Shown here one piece after another: positions 1 to 8,453 of a stretch of DNA of 64,000 bases (position 1 is its first letter; each line of letters begins with the position of its first letter). Both the position numbers and the translations under genes were made by a program. Below the pieces are notes generated by a model. The model was not told the origin of the DNA. It searched no databases and worked only from the letters and a program-made list of their open reading frames with translations. This DNA comes from Dyella_B sp036746095 (GTDB taxonomy: Bacteria; Pseudomonadota; Gammaproteobacteria; Xanthomonadales; Rhodanobacteraceae), in contig NZ_DAIOEU010000001.1 in NCBI RefSeq assembly GCF_036746095.1, positions 186,001 through 250,000 of the forward strand, in the 5' to 3' direction.

Positions 1-1257
1 CATCATGGCGAGATCGCCGCTGTCGTCCCAATGGGTTTTCTTGCCAAGCTGGGCCTTCACCTGCTCATAGAACTTGGTGCCGGGCAGGGGATAGGAAACG
101 CTCACGCCGATGTCGTCCGGCGCGGCTTGCGCCACCAGTTCGCGCGTGGCGAGCAGATCGTCCAGCTGCTCGCCGAGGTAGCCCAGCTGGATAAAAAAGC
201 CCACGCGAACGCCGCGGGTTCCCAACCGTTCGCGTGCGGCAATCAATTCCGGCACTCGCGTGCCCTTGTTCATGGCATCCAGTACGCGCTGGCTGCCGCT
301 TTCCGCGCCGATCCACGCTTCGGCACAGCCGGCTTGCGCCAGTGCATCGGCCATGCGTTCGCTGATCAGGTCGGCGCGGGTTTGAATGGTGAACGGTACC
401 GAGCCGTCGGCAGCGCGCAGATGCTGGGCGAACTCGGTGACCCAGTCGATGTGGAAGCCGAAGATGTCGTCGGCCATCCAGATGTGGTCGGGCTGGAAGG
501 TCTGCTTCAGGTAGGTCATTTCGGCAGCCATGTCCTGCGCGCTGCGCTGCTTGTAGTGGTTGCCCCAGATCGGCTTGGCGCACCAGGTGCAGCGGAACGG
601 GCAGCCGCGCGAGGCGGCCATGTTGAGGCTGAAGTAGCCGTGCCGCTCGCGCCACATCGTGCGATAGCGGCCGATGTCGAGCAGGTCCCAGGCCGGACGC
701 AGCGTCAGCCGCGGGTCCGGCGGCACCACGCCGATGCGCGTCACGTGCGTCTTTTCGCTGACCACGCTGGCGACGCCGGTGATGTTGGCGGTCCAGCTTG
801 CGCTGTCGATGTCCGGATCGCGCGCCAGGCGGCCGATGAGCTCGTTCAAGGCGGCGATGCCTTCGCCGATCAGCACGGCGTGCGCACCTGCGGCAAGGAA
901 GGCTTCCGGCTGATCGGACGCATCGGAGCCGGCCACGATCACGCGCACGCCTTGTGCCCGCGCTTCGCCGATCATGCGGCAGGCGGCATCGCGCATCACG
1001 CTCAGGCACATCTTGGTGAGGTAGTTGAAGTTGTCTTCGTAGAACACCACCACGTCCGGTTGCGCGGCGTGCAGCGAGGCGGCGTAGTCTTCGACGCCAT
1101 CGGCAAGCATGGCGTCGAACAGGCTCACCTCGTGTCCCATCTGCCTTAGCCAGGCGGCAATCTGGATCGTCGCCAGCGGGGGATAGGGTTTGCCGCGCTC
1201 CCATTGTTTCCGGTCGTACCGCAGGAAATAGGAGTGGCCGACCTGAATTTTCAGCAT
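1..1257 (-). CDS. B12-binding domain radical SAM protein (3' end missing)
   Basis: The gene starts at ATG 1257 (MLKIQVGHSYFLRYDRKQWE) and stays open to the left edge, so the C-terminus is missing; 419 codons are visible. The first ~150 residues resemble a cobalamin-binding domain, with repeated hydrophobic strands such as VVVFYEDN and VIVAGSDAS. A CxxxCxxC radical SAM motif (CPFRCTWC, Cys 219, 223 and 226) follows, then a TIM-barrel-like half with WMADDIFGFH. Proteins of this architecture methylate or rearrange unactivated carbons in RiPPs, hopanoids, tetrapyrroles and antibiotics. It is divergent from the HprK-like kinase/ABC transporter pair at 1398-4251, which hints at peptide modification, but the substrate cannot be read from the sequence. 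Family call confident, role unknown. Confidence 0.85.
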   Translation of the reverse strand, partial: MLKIQVGHSYFLRYDRKQWERGKPYPPLATIQIAAWLRQMGHEVSLFDAMLADGVEDYAASLHAAQPDVVVFYEDNFNYLTKMCLSVMRDAACRMIGEARAQGVRVIVAGSDASDQPEAFLAAGAHAVLIGEGIAALNELIGRLARDPDIDSASWTANITGVASVVSEKTHVTRIGVVPPDPRLTLRPAWDLLDIGRYRTMWRERHGYFSLNMAASRGCPFRCTWCAKPIWGNHYKQRSAQDMAAEMTYLKQTFQPDHIWMADDIFGFHIDWVTEFAQHLRAADGSVPFTIQTRADLISERMADALAQAGCAEAWIGAESGSQRVLDAMNKGTRVPELIAARERLGTRGVRVGFFIQLGYLGEQLDDLLATRELVAQAAPDDIGVSVSYPLPGTKFYEQVKAQLGKKTHWDDSGDLAMM

Positions 1258-1397
1258 GTTATTTAGCGCCTCATGATCCTGGGAAACGCGGCGGGTGCAG
1301 TGCTGCGTGCCAGTGAGTGCGCCACGGCAGGTATTCGGTTGCGGCAACCTTTGCCGGTCTTGAGCGCACTCACGGCGGTCCCCATCGGCTGCCACGG

Positions 1398-2447
1398 ATG
1401 CGTTCGACCAGCATGACTTCACCTCCCCAGTCTGCCGCCTGCGAGCTTCATGCCGATCCATTCGGCGAGCGCTTGCCGCAGCCGCTAGCCGTGCACAAGC
1501 AACTGCTGGGCGGACGCTTTCGTTTCGAAAGCAACAGCCAGGCTTTGCTGCATCTGGTCGAGGCCGCGTATGGCGACGTGCCGCCGCATCGCCTGCCGCT
1601 CGTGGCACCCGAGCTACGCATCGAATTGCGGTTGGTACCGGGTCGGCATTTGCAGGATGCGGACGAGCCGCCACCGGTGCAGATGCAATCGGGCATGGAG
1701 CTGTTGCTTGGCGTGATCGATGCCGCGAACTATGCGGTGATTTCGCCACGGCAGCGGCAGGCGCTGATCGTGGCCTCCGAAGACATGCTCGCGTTTCCCT
1801 ATCACCTGCGCTACGAACTGATCGAGTTTGCCGTGTACGTACTGGCCACGCGCTGCCTTGGGCTGGTGCCCTTGCATGGCGCGTGCGTGGGCAGGGAAGG
1901 GCGCGGGGTGTTGTTGCTGGGTGGCAGTGGCGCAGGCAAGACGACGTTGGCCTTGCATGGGTTGCTGCACGGCCTGGAGTTTCTTTCCGAGGATGCCGTG
2001 TTCGTGCAGCCGGAAAGCATGTTGGCGACGGCGGTGACCAACTATGTGCACGTGAAGAGCGATGCCTTGCATTTTGTCGATAACGAACATGCACGGCGGT
2101 GGATTGGCGAGTCACCGGTCATTCGGCGTCGTAGTGGGGTGGAGAAGTTCGAGGTGGACGTGCGGTCGGGTCATGGACAGCTCGCCGCTACGCCATTGAG
2201 GTTGGTGGGCGCGGTGTTTGTATCGTCTGAGATGGCGAATGATCCTGCTGCGCTGTTACAGCCGATTCCCAGGCACGAGACGGCTGTGCGATTGGATGCG
2301 GATCAGGCGTATGCCGTGGGGCAACCCGGGTGGTTGCCGTTCCGGCACAAGCTGGTGGAAATGGGAATGTATGAGTTGCGGCGCGGGGCGCATCCGCGGG
2401 CTTCGGTTGAGGCGGTGGGCGAATTGCTTGATCGGATCGGGTGCTAG
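1398..2447 (+). CDS. HprK-related serine kinase-like protein
   Basis: A P-loop protein of about 349 residues. The Walker A motif GGSGAGKTT sits mid-protein, just after PLHGACVG, the usual arrangement in HPr kinase/phosphorylase relatives, and is followed by a conserved FLSEDAVFV segment. Such HprK homologues occur outside sugar regulation in lasso-peptide and other RiPP clusters, where they phosphorylate the precursor peptide, and next to PqqD-like proteins. It lies 91 bp before an export ABC transporter and is divergent from a radical SAM gene, which favours a RiPP role over carbon control. The start is uncertain: ATG 1398 was chosen, ATG 1413 and GTG 1317 are alternatives, and none has a strong ribosome site. 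No precursor peptide was recognised. Confidence 0.7.
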   Translation: MRSTSMTSPPQSAACELHADPFGERLPQPLAVHKQLLGGRFRFESNSQALLHLVEAAYGDVPPHRLPLVAPELRIELRLVPGRHLQDADEPPPVQMQSGMELLLGVIDAANYAVISPRQRQALIVASEDMLAFPYHLRYELIEFAVYVLATRCLGLVPLHGACVGREGRGVLLLGGSGAGKTTLALHGLLHGLEFLSEDAVFVQPESMLATAVTNYVHVKSDALHFVDNEHARRWIGESPVIRRRSGVEKFEVDVRSGHGQLAATPLRLVGAVFVSSEMANDPAALLQPIPRHETAVRLDADQAYAVGQPGWLPFRHKLVEMGMYELRRGAHPRASVEAVGELLDRIGC

Positions 2448-2538
2448 CCATGGAATGTTTGGATCGCTGCGTGACCCACATGCGGAATGCTGGCCTCGAT
2501 GCAGTTCCAAGCGCTCCTTTACCTGCGGGGAAGGGCCG

Positions 2539-4251
2539 GTGAGCCACGTGGACAAACAGCCTCGCCACAACCACGCATCGTTCAGAGCGCTATCAGGCAC
2601 GCTCAGCCGTACGGACGTAGCAGAAATCCTTCTCTACGTCCTGCTGTCCCTCGCCTGCGCCCTGGCCGGCAGCGCCGCCGCCGTCCTGCTGGTACCGATG
2701 GTGCAACCCGGCCATCCGCTGGTACTCGGCGGCCACAGCATAGATATCCACGGCAATATCGAAACGCACGCACTGCTGTTCGCCGCCACCACTGCGTGCT
2801 TTGCCGTGCTGCGCTGGCAGGCGGCGCGCCTTGCCGCACGCCTGGCCAGCCGCTACGGCATGCATCTGCGGCGCGCGGTGCATGCGCGCCTGATCGATGC
2901 CTCCTTGCCATCGCTGGCCGATGCGACATCGGCGGAAATCGCCAATGTCCTCACCTACAACGTCGAAATCATTACGCAGGGTTTCAACGCGTTGCTACAG
3001 TTGCTGGTGGCCGGCATGACCGCACTCGTCAGCCTGGCGCTGGCGTTCTGGGTGTCGCCGCCGCTGGCGTTGGCCGCGCCCTTGCTCGCGGTGCTTGCGC
3101 TGGCGACATCGCGCATCAGCAGCCGCAAGCAAGCCGCCGTCAGCCGTCAATACATCGCCGATCTCACGCGCCTGTTCTGGCTCAGCGAGGATTTTCCGCG
3201 ACGCCTGCGCCATGTGCGTTCGTTCGAGCGCGAGGATGCGGAAAAAGCCAGCCACAGCGATATTTCCGGCAGGCTAGGCCAGGGCTATCGGCATCAGCTT
3301 GACCTGATTGCCTCCGGCAGGCTGATGCTCGAATTGCTTGCGGCGGCCGGCCTTGCCGCCGTCTTTGTGCTGGCGTATCGCCTGCATGGCGTCGACCAGG
3401 CGTCGTTGATCGCCGTATGCCTGCTGCTCGGCCGCTTGCTGCCTTATCTGGTCTCCACACGGCAAAGCCTGCAACAGCTGCATTCGGCCGTGCCGGCGTT
3501 TGAGTTGTGGCAACGCTACATGCATTTGCCGCCCGCCCGCACCGCCCACGTGCCGCTGCACGGTGCGCAGATTGCCGGCACCTTGCATATCGAACACGTG
3601 CAACTGGCGCAGCCGCTGGCCGCGCTGGAGGTGCGCGACATGTCCTTGAGTCCCGGCACGCTTACCTTGCTTTCCGGCGATTCGGGCATCGGCAAGACCA
3701 GCCTGGTCGATGTGCTGGCCGGCATGGTGCGGCCAGGTACTTTTGTCGCGCGTGCCGGCCAGCGCGCGCTCGATTTCGATGGCTATCGCGAGCTGGTGCG
3801 CAACAGCGCCTACATCAGCCAGAGCGTGCGGCCGTGGCAACGAACGGTGCGCGAATGCCTGCACTGGGCCGCGCCGGATGCCACCGACGAGGTGCTGCGC
3901 CGCGTGTTGATCGACGTCGGTCTCGACAAGCGGCTGGCCGGATCCGAACACGGCCTGGATACCGCGCTGAGCAGCGCCTCCAGCCGGCTTTCCGGCGGTG
4001 AACTGCAGCGCTTGCTGCTGGCGCAGGTGATCTTGCGGCAACCCTTGCTCGCCCTGCTGGACGAAGCCACCAGCGCGCTCGATGCCGCCGCGGAAATCGC
4101 CGTGCTGTCGGCGCTTAAGCGACGCCTGCCGCGCACGATCATGCTGGTGGTATCGCATCGCGGCAGCGTGGCGGCGGTAGCGGATCAGTGCCTGGCCGTC
4201 GGCGCGGATTTCAATACGACGGTGAGCACGCCCGCGCATGCGCACGCGTGA
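2539..4251 (+). CDS. ABC exporter, fused permease and ATPase
   Basis: A half-transporter of about 570 residues: an N-terminal membrane domain with about six hydrophobic spans, then an ATPase domain. Visible motifs are Walker A (GDSGIGKTS), signature LSGGELQRLLLAQ, Walker B/D-loop (LLALLDEATSALD) and H-loop VVSHR. GTG 2539 was chosen because GGGGAAGG lies just upstream; the frame is open further up, but ATG 2455 lacks a ribosome site. It follows the HprK-like kinase on the same strand, probably as one transcript. Exporters of this size in RiPP clusters secrete the mature peptide. A lipid or siderophore substrate cannot be excluded. No peptidase C39 domain is present at the N-terminus. Confidence 0.85.
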   Translation: MSHVDKQPRHNHASFRALSGTLSRTDVAEILLYVLLSLACALAGSAAAVLLVPMVQPGHPLVLGGHSIDIHGNIETHALLFAATTACFAVLRWQAARLAARLASRYGMHLRRAVHARLIDASLPSLADATSAEIANVLTYNVEIITQGFNALLQLLVAGMTALVSLALAFWVSPPLALAAPLLAVLALATSRISSRKQAAVSRQYIADLTRLFWLSEDFPRRLRHVRSFEREDAEKASHSDISGRLGQGYRHQLDLIASGRLMLELLAAAGLAAVFVLAYRLHGVDQASLIAVCLLLGRLLPYLVSTRQSLQQLHSAVPAFELWQRYMHLPPARTAHVPLHGAQIAGTLHIEHVQLAQPLAALEVRDMSLSPGTLTLLSGDSGIGKTSLVDVLAGMVRPGTFVARAGQRALDFDGYRELVRNSAYISQSVRPWQRTVRECLHWAAPDATDEVLRRVLIDVGLDKRLAGSEHGLDTALSSASSRLSGGELQRLLLAQVILRQPLLALLDEATSALDAAAEIAVLSALKRRLPRTIMLVVSHRGSVAAVADQCLAVGADFNTTVSTPAHAHA

Positions 4252-4353
4252 CCGCGGTTGGGGTGTAACTTCCGTCATGGATGCAGCGAAGTAGCCGTGA
4301 GCTCGTCGCTTGCTGTCATCGGCGCCCGTCGAGTTCAGCTACGAGGTGCAGTC

Positions 4354-4378
4354 CCCTCCCCTGCGAAGTAGGGGAGGG
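4354..4378. repeat. GC-rich hairpin repeat
   Basis: A 9-bp perfect inverted repeat (CCCTCCCCT / AGGGGAGGG, 7-nt loop) in the gap between the ABC exporter and the peroxiredoxin. There is no T-run, so it is not a standard terminator. It resembles dispersed repetitive extragenic hairpins of this bacterial group. Confidence 0.5.
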
Positions 4379-4501
4379 CTAGGGCGGGGCAGAGGAGGAA
4401 CGGCCTTTCTCAGCGATCGCGCCCCGACCAACAAACGGCGGAGTAGGATGCGCCGTGCCATGCTCCATACCCCCACACATCAAGAAGAGAGGAAGCCCGG
4501 A

Positions 4502-5113
4502 ATGAAAAAGCACCTCGCCGCATCCATCGCCGCCAGCGCGATGATCACCCTGCTGTTCGCCATTCCGGCTTCCGCCGCACTGGCTCCCGGCGCAGCAGCG
4601 CCCGATTTCACCGCCGAAGCCAGCCTCGCCGGCAAGGATTTCAGCTTCTCGCTCAAGGATGCGCTGAAGAAAGGCCCGGTAGTGGTGTATTTCTACCCCT
4701 CGGCCTATACCGGCGGTTGCGATATCGAAGCGCACACCTTCGCCACCGACAAGGCCAAGTTCGATGCTGCCGGCGCCACCATCATCGGCGTATCGGCCGA
4801 CAGCATCGATCGCCTCAATACCTTTTCCTCCGATCCGAAATACTGCGCCGGCAAGTTCCCGGTTGCCTCCGATGCCACCGGCAAGATCGCCGCTTCCTAT
4901 GAATTGAAAACCGAAGCCGCGCAAGCCGGCGTGACCGACGTGCGCGGCGTGGCCATCAATCACGGCTTCATCGAGCGCACCACCTTCGTGATCAACCGCG
5001 ACGGCAAGATCATCGCCACGCTTTCTTCCGAGGCGGACCACCTGCATCCGCAGGATCACGTGAAGAAGTCGCTGGCGATCGTGCAGCAGTTGCAGGCGGG
5101 GAAGGCGCCGTAA
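4502..5113 (+). CDS. Secreted peroxiredoxin (AhpC/TSA, Bcp-like)
   Basis: A 203-residue protein beginning MKKHLAASIAASAMITLLFA, a clear Sec signal peptide cleaved near ASAA. The mature part has a thioredoxin fold with the peroxidatic motif PSAYTGGC (PxxxTxxC), peroxidatic Cys 73, and a second Cys at 115 (DPKYCAGKF) that could resolve the disulfide. The central ATIIGVSADS and the late ERTTFVINRDGKI are typical of the BCP/PrxQ group. It should reduce hydrogen peroxide or organic peroxides in the periplasm. ATG 4502 was chosen because AGAGAGGAAG lies ~10 bp upstream and the signal peptide starts there. It is a single gene, closed by the terminator at 5136. Confidence 0.9.
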   Translation: MKKHLAASIAASAMITLLFAIPASAALAPGAAAPDFTAEASLAGKDFSFSLKDALKKGPVVVYFYPSAYTGGCDIEAHTFATDKAKFDAAGATIIGVSADSIDRLNTFSSDPKYCAGKFPVASDATGKIAASYELKTEAAQAGVTDVRGVAINHGFIERTTFVINRDGKIIATLSSEADHLHPQDHVKKSLAIVQQLQAGKAP

Positions 5114-5135
5114 GCTCCGTTCTCGTTTATGCAAG

Positions 5136-5165
5136 GGCCGGCACGTGTTGGTGCCGGCCTTTTTT
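5136..5165 (+). terminator. Rho-independent terminator
   Basis: A 9-bp perfect stem (GGCCGGCAC / GTGCCGGCC, loop GTGTTG) followed directly by TTTTTT, 22 bp after the peroxiredoxin stop codon. On the opposite strand there is no U-run, so it acts only rightward. Its T-run touches the stop codon of the convergent gene. Confidence 0.93.
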
Positions 5166-6099
5166 ATGCCACCGATTTTGGCGACAGCAGGAGTGTGTGA
5201 TTCGTGCTCGCTTCAAAGCCGAGCCTTTCATAGAGCGCCTTTGCCCGCGGATTCGTACGGTACGCCTCAACCGTGATCATGGCGGTACGCCTGGGCCAAA
5301 TCGGACTGTTGCCCTGCGCGAGATGCTGGATGAATTGCGTCGCCAAGCCACGGCCTCGATACGCGGGTGCCACATACAGCTCATCCAAGGCGCAAATCTC
5401 GCCGCCAAGCTCGTTGGACCAGAATGAAACCAGCAAGGCGTAACCGCACAGCTCTTGCCCGATCTCCAGTACCGCAACGACGCCACGGATGGGATTGGCC
5501 ATGAATTCGGCGAGCGTCCGCCGCATCATCCCGCTGTCGAATGGCAAGGTTTCGCCAGGGTCTTCGGCATTGAGATGCTCGTTCATCGCCACGATGCGAT
5601 CGAAGTCGAGCTCGGTGGCCAATCGCCAAGACGAAGAGTCGGTGGACGCTACCTGGGTCGATGCAGGTTTATTCAAAGCGGCAACGAGGGTTTGAAACCC
5701 AACCCATCCCCAATAGACACGATGGTGAACGATCAGCCCGTCTGCCACGTCCATGACCTCGACCAGATCCACCTGGTTGCCCTGTGGCGTCTCGCGCGGA
5801 TATTCCCAGGTCAGCTGCCGCCCGTTGGAAAAGAACAGTCCGCTGCGGTACCAGCGATTGAGTTCGTTTCCGAGCTTGCGGAACCCCGCTTCGAAAAACG
5901 GCCTGATCTCGCGCCTTCCTCGCAGCATGCCCTGCGTACGATCCGGCAGCGTGACGAGGATGGCGGGTGTTTCAAATACGGCGTCCTCGGCATAGAGCGC
6001 GATGAGACGGTCGATGTCCTTGCGTATGATCGCCTCATGCCATTGATCATAGATGTGGCGGATTTCCGCATCGGCATTTTCGAGGGCAAGGTTGCTCAT
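5164..6099 (-). CDS. NTF2-like (SnoaL) domain fused to GNAT N-acetyltransferase
   Basis: A 311-residue protein with two domains. Residues ~5-135 (HIYDQWHEAIIRKDIDRLIA, then LYAEDAVFE) look like a SnoaL/NTF2-type cone fold. Residues ~155-305 are a GNAT domain with the acetyl-CoA loop motif YRGRGLA and the C-terminal NPRAKALYERLGF. Start ATG 6099 has AAAGGAAC upstream. It is divergent from the TetR regulator at 6240, and the shared promoter region holds two mirrored operators, so the regulator very likely controls it. Each domain alone is common; the fusion is not one I recognise. Substrate unknown. A small-molecule or drug modifying role is plausible but is inference. Confidence 0.85.
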   Translation of the reverse strand: MSNLALENADAEIRHIYDQWHEAIIRKDIDRLIALYAEDAVFETPAILVTLPDRTQGMLRGRREIRPFFEAGFRKLGNELNRWYRSGLFFSNGRQLTWEYPRETPQGNQVDLVEVMDVADGLIVHHRVYWGWVGFQTLVAALNKPASTQVASTDSSSWRLATELDFDRIVAMNEHLNAEDPGETLPFDSGMMRRTLAEFMANPIRGVVAVLEIGQELCGYALLVSFWSNELGGEICALDELYVAPAYRGRGLATQFIQHLAQGNSPIWPRRTAMITVEAYRTNPRAKALYERLGFEASTNHTLLLSPKSVA

Positions 6100-6153
6100 G
6101 ACTGTTCCTTTGCAGGCTCGAAGCGCTGCAATACGATGGCGACGCGGGAGCAA

Positions 6154-6204
6154 ATGTTACCGATCGGTTCGGTCCTGGCGAGGTTATGAACCGATCGGTA
6201 ACAT
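6154..6204. promoter_or_regulatory. Two mirrored TetR-type operators
   Basis: ATGTTACCGATCGGTTC at 6154-6170 and its exact reverse complement at 6188-6204 flank 17 bp. Each holds the perfect palindrome ACCGATCGGT, with centres 32 bp apart, about three helical turns. The pair lies in the divergent gap between the NTF2/GNAT gene and the TetR gene, a normal place for TetR-family autoregulation. Confidence 0.85.
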
Positions 6205-6239
6205 GTCAAGTGAATCACCGGCACAAAGGCAGGGCGCAC

Positions 6240-6845
6240 ATGGCCGCAGCAGCGAGACGCAGGGCGAAAGACACCGACGACAGGTCGGCGCGCGAGCGCG
6301 TATTGGCGGTTGCCGCCGACCTGTTCTATCGCAAGGGCATTCGCGCCGTCGGCGTGGAGGAAGTCGTCAACGAGGCAGGCGTGGCGAAAATCAGCCTGTA
6401 CCGGAATTTCAAATCCAAGGACGACTTGATCGTCGCCTATCTTGAACGGCGCCAGCTTGAATTCAGCCGGCAATGGGAGGAGCGTTTTTCGCCCTTTGCC
6501 GATGACCCGCGCGCCATGCTTGAGGCGATCATGGATTTTCTCGCGCGCCGCATCGCGCAGGCCGGCTATCGTGGTTGCCCGTTCATCAACTACGCGAATG
6601 AGTTTCCCGATCCGTCGCATCCAGGCCATCGCGTGGCGAAGGCCAACAAGCGTGAGTTGCGGCGGCGCCTTACGACGATTGCCGAAGCACTGGGCGCGGC
6701 GAAGCCAAAGCTTCTTGCGGATGGCCTGCTGCTGCTGATCGAAGGCGTTTATACCGTCAGCCAGACGCTTGGCGGTCCAAAGGGGCCGGCTGCGGCGCTG
6801 GTGGCTTCGGCCAATGCGATGGTCGATGGGCATTTGCGGAGTTGA
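6240..6845 (+). CDS. TetR/AcrR family transcriptional regulator
   Basis: About 201 residues from ATG 6240. The helix-turn-helix lies near the N-terminus: RVLAVAADLFYRKGIRAVGV, then EEVVNEAGVAKISLYRNF, the standard TetR first helices with the recognition helix ending in LYRNFKSKDDL. The C-terminal part (YRGCPFINYANEFPDPSHPG) matches the subgroup with a conserved GCPF segment seen in many short TetR regulators. ATG 6240 is preferred over ATG 6186 because AAAGGCAGG precedes it and because the earlier start would translate through the operator at 6188. Probable repressor of itself and of the divergent NTF2/GNAT fusion. Ligand unknown. Confidence 0.9.
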   Translation: MAAAARRRAKDTDDRSARERVLAVAADLFYRKGIRAVGVEEVVNEAGVAKISLYRNFKSKDDLIVAYLERRQLEFSRQWEERFSPFADDPRAMLEAIMDFLARRIAQAGYRGCPFINYANEFPDPSHPGHRVAKANKRELRRRLTTIAEALGAAKPKLLADGLLLLIEGVYTVSQTLGGPKGPAAALVASANAMVDGHLRS

Positions 6846-6885
6846 GCGAATCTTCCAATGACCGGAGATCGCGAAAGTCACTGGG

Positions 6886-6903
6886 CCCCGGCCTTCGCCG
6901 GGG
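6886..6903. repeat. REP family A hairpin
   Basis: CCCCGGC-CTTC-GCCGGGG stem-loop embedded in a GTCACTGGG...GACGA context. The same hairpin recurs at 13181, 16011, 16125, 21483 and 21624, always between genes. Confidence 0.8.
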
Positions 6904-7014
6904 CGACGAATCAGTCGTGTTGCGGCGTGACGAAGGCGTGAAGAAGCCGCCGTAATTAAAGGATTTTTCTCCCGCCGCCGATAGCCTCATCGAACCCTGC
7001 ATGAGGCACTTTTC

Positions 7015-8424
7015 ATGGATACGCCTGACGGTACGACACCCTCTCCCATGATGGGGGCATGCGCTCCGGAACCCGTTGCCAACGGGAGCGAAGGGACGCC
7101 CAGAAAGCCGGCGATTCTTATCGTCGATGACGAGCCGAGTGTGCTGTCCGCGCTTCGGCGCTTGTTGCACGCTTCGCCTTATCACGTGTTGACGGCCGAG
7201 AGCGGCACGGCCGCGTTGGACATGCTTGCCACGCAAGAGGTGGACCTGATCATCTCCGACATGCGCATGCCGGGCATGTCGGGCAGCGAGTTGCTCGCGC
7301 GCGTGCAGGCGCTTTATCCGGACACCATGCGTATCCTGCTCACCGGTTACTCGGAAATCGAGGCGGTGGTGCAAGCTGTCAACGAAGGCGGCATCTATCG
7401 TTACTTGAACAAACCCTGGGATGAGCACGATCTGCTGCTCACCATCAAGCAGGCGCTGGAGCAACGGCGCCTGCGCAAGGAAGCCGCCAGGCTGTTGGCG
7501 CTGACACAGCAACAGAACGAGAAGCTGGCTGCGTTCAACCATGCACTGGAAGCGAAAGTGACATCCCGCACGGAGGAAATCCGGCAGACCGTGATGTTCC
7601 TGGAAGATGCCCAGCGCGATCTGCGGCGCAATTTCATGACCATGGTGCAGGTCGGCGCCAGCATGATCGAACTGCGTTGTGGCGCGATGGGCGGTGAATC
7701 GCATCGTGTGGGCCACCTCGCCAAGCATCTTGGGCTTGCGCTCGGCCTGGATGGTCTCGATGCGCAGGATCTCTATTTCGCTGGGCTCTTGCATGGCATC
7801 GGCAAGCTGTCGTTGCCCGATGAGATCCTGCACAAATCCATCGACCGCATGACGCCGGCGGAAGCGCACACCTATTACCGCCATCCATTGCGCGCGCAAA
7901 TGCTGCTGACGCCCGTGCCGCAGCTCACTCAAGTGGCGCACATCGTTCGACATCAATACGAACGCTTCAATGGCCGCGGCACGCCCGATGGACTAGCCGA
8001 AGGAAATATCCCCTTGGGCTCGCGCATCCTGGCCGTTGCACGGGACTACGAAGGCTTGCAGAGCGGCGCGATCACGCGCGAGCGCTTGCTGCCGGAACAG
8101 GCTGTCGAACTAATCAAGATGCAGGCGGGCCTGCGCTACGACCCGCACGTGGTGGAGCAATTTCTGCTGCTGTTGAACGATCCAGCCATGCTGGGTGGTT
8201 CGACGCCGTTCCGGCACGTGGCCAGCGGCGATCTGGTATCGGGCATGCGCCTCGCGGACGATCTGCGTACCAGCCGCGGCGTGCTGTTGATGACGAAGGG
8301 CAGCGTGGTTTCGGAATACCAGGCATCCGTCGTGCGGCGGTACGAAGCCCAGGAAGGCGCGCCGTTCACCATTCTTATCGCGACCGCCGACGCCGAACCT
8401 GTCGTGCAGGCCGTGCCTGCCTAG
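7015..8424 (+). CDS. Response regulator with degenerate HD-GYP domain (RpfG-like)
   Basis: A 469-residue protein. The receiver domain (residues ~32-150) has acidic pair Asp 38/39, phosphoacceptor Asp 82 (IISDMRMPG), Thr 110 and Lys 133 (YLNKPW). A coiled coil (~150-200) leads to an HD-GYP-type domain (~205-390). In active HD-GYP c-di-GMP phosphodiesterases the key motifs are HDIGK, GYP and an Asp in the AVAD helix. Here they read HGIGK (260-264), GTP (322-324) and AVARD, so the metal-binding HD aspartate and the later Asp are changed. The domain probably signals by binding or contact rather than hydrolysis. It is followed 29 bp later by a histidine kinase, the likely partner. Confidence 0.88.
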   Translation: MDTPDGTTPSPMMGACAPEPVANGSEGTPRKPAILIVDDEPSVLSALRRLLHASPYHVLTAESGTAALDMLATQEVDLIISDMRMPGMSGSELLARVQALYPDTMRILLTGYSEIEAVVQAVNEGGIYRYLNKPWDEHDLLLTIKQALEQRRLRKEAARLLALTQQQNEKLAAFNHALEAKVTSRTEEIRQTVMFLEDAQRDLRRNFMTMVQVGASMIELRCGAMGGESHRVGHLAKHLGLALGLDGLDAQDLYFAGLLHGIGKLSLPDEILHKSIDRMTPAEAHTYYRHPLRAQMLLTPVPQLTQVAHIVRHQYERFNGRGTPDGLAEGNIPLGSRILAVARDYEGLQSGAITRERLLPEQAVELIKMQAGLRYDPHVVEQFLLLLNDPAMLGGSTPFRHVASGDLVSGMRLADDLRTSRGVLLMTKGSVVSEYQASVVRRYEAQEGAPFTILIATADAEPVVQAVPA

Positions 8425-8453
8425 CCGGTTGCACGGGCGAGCAAGGCAACGCC

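Noticed and set aside
65..1204. A 379-codon - strand frame beginning near 1204.
   Set aside because: It is a shifted frame of the radical SAM gene, rich in Arg and Ala with no motif; the true frame has the CxxxCxxC motif.
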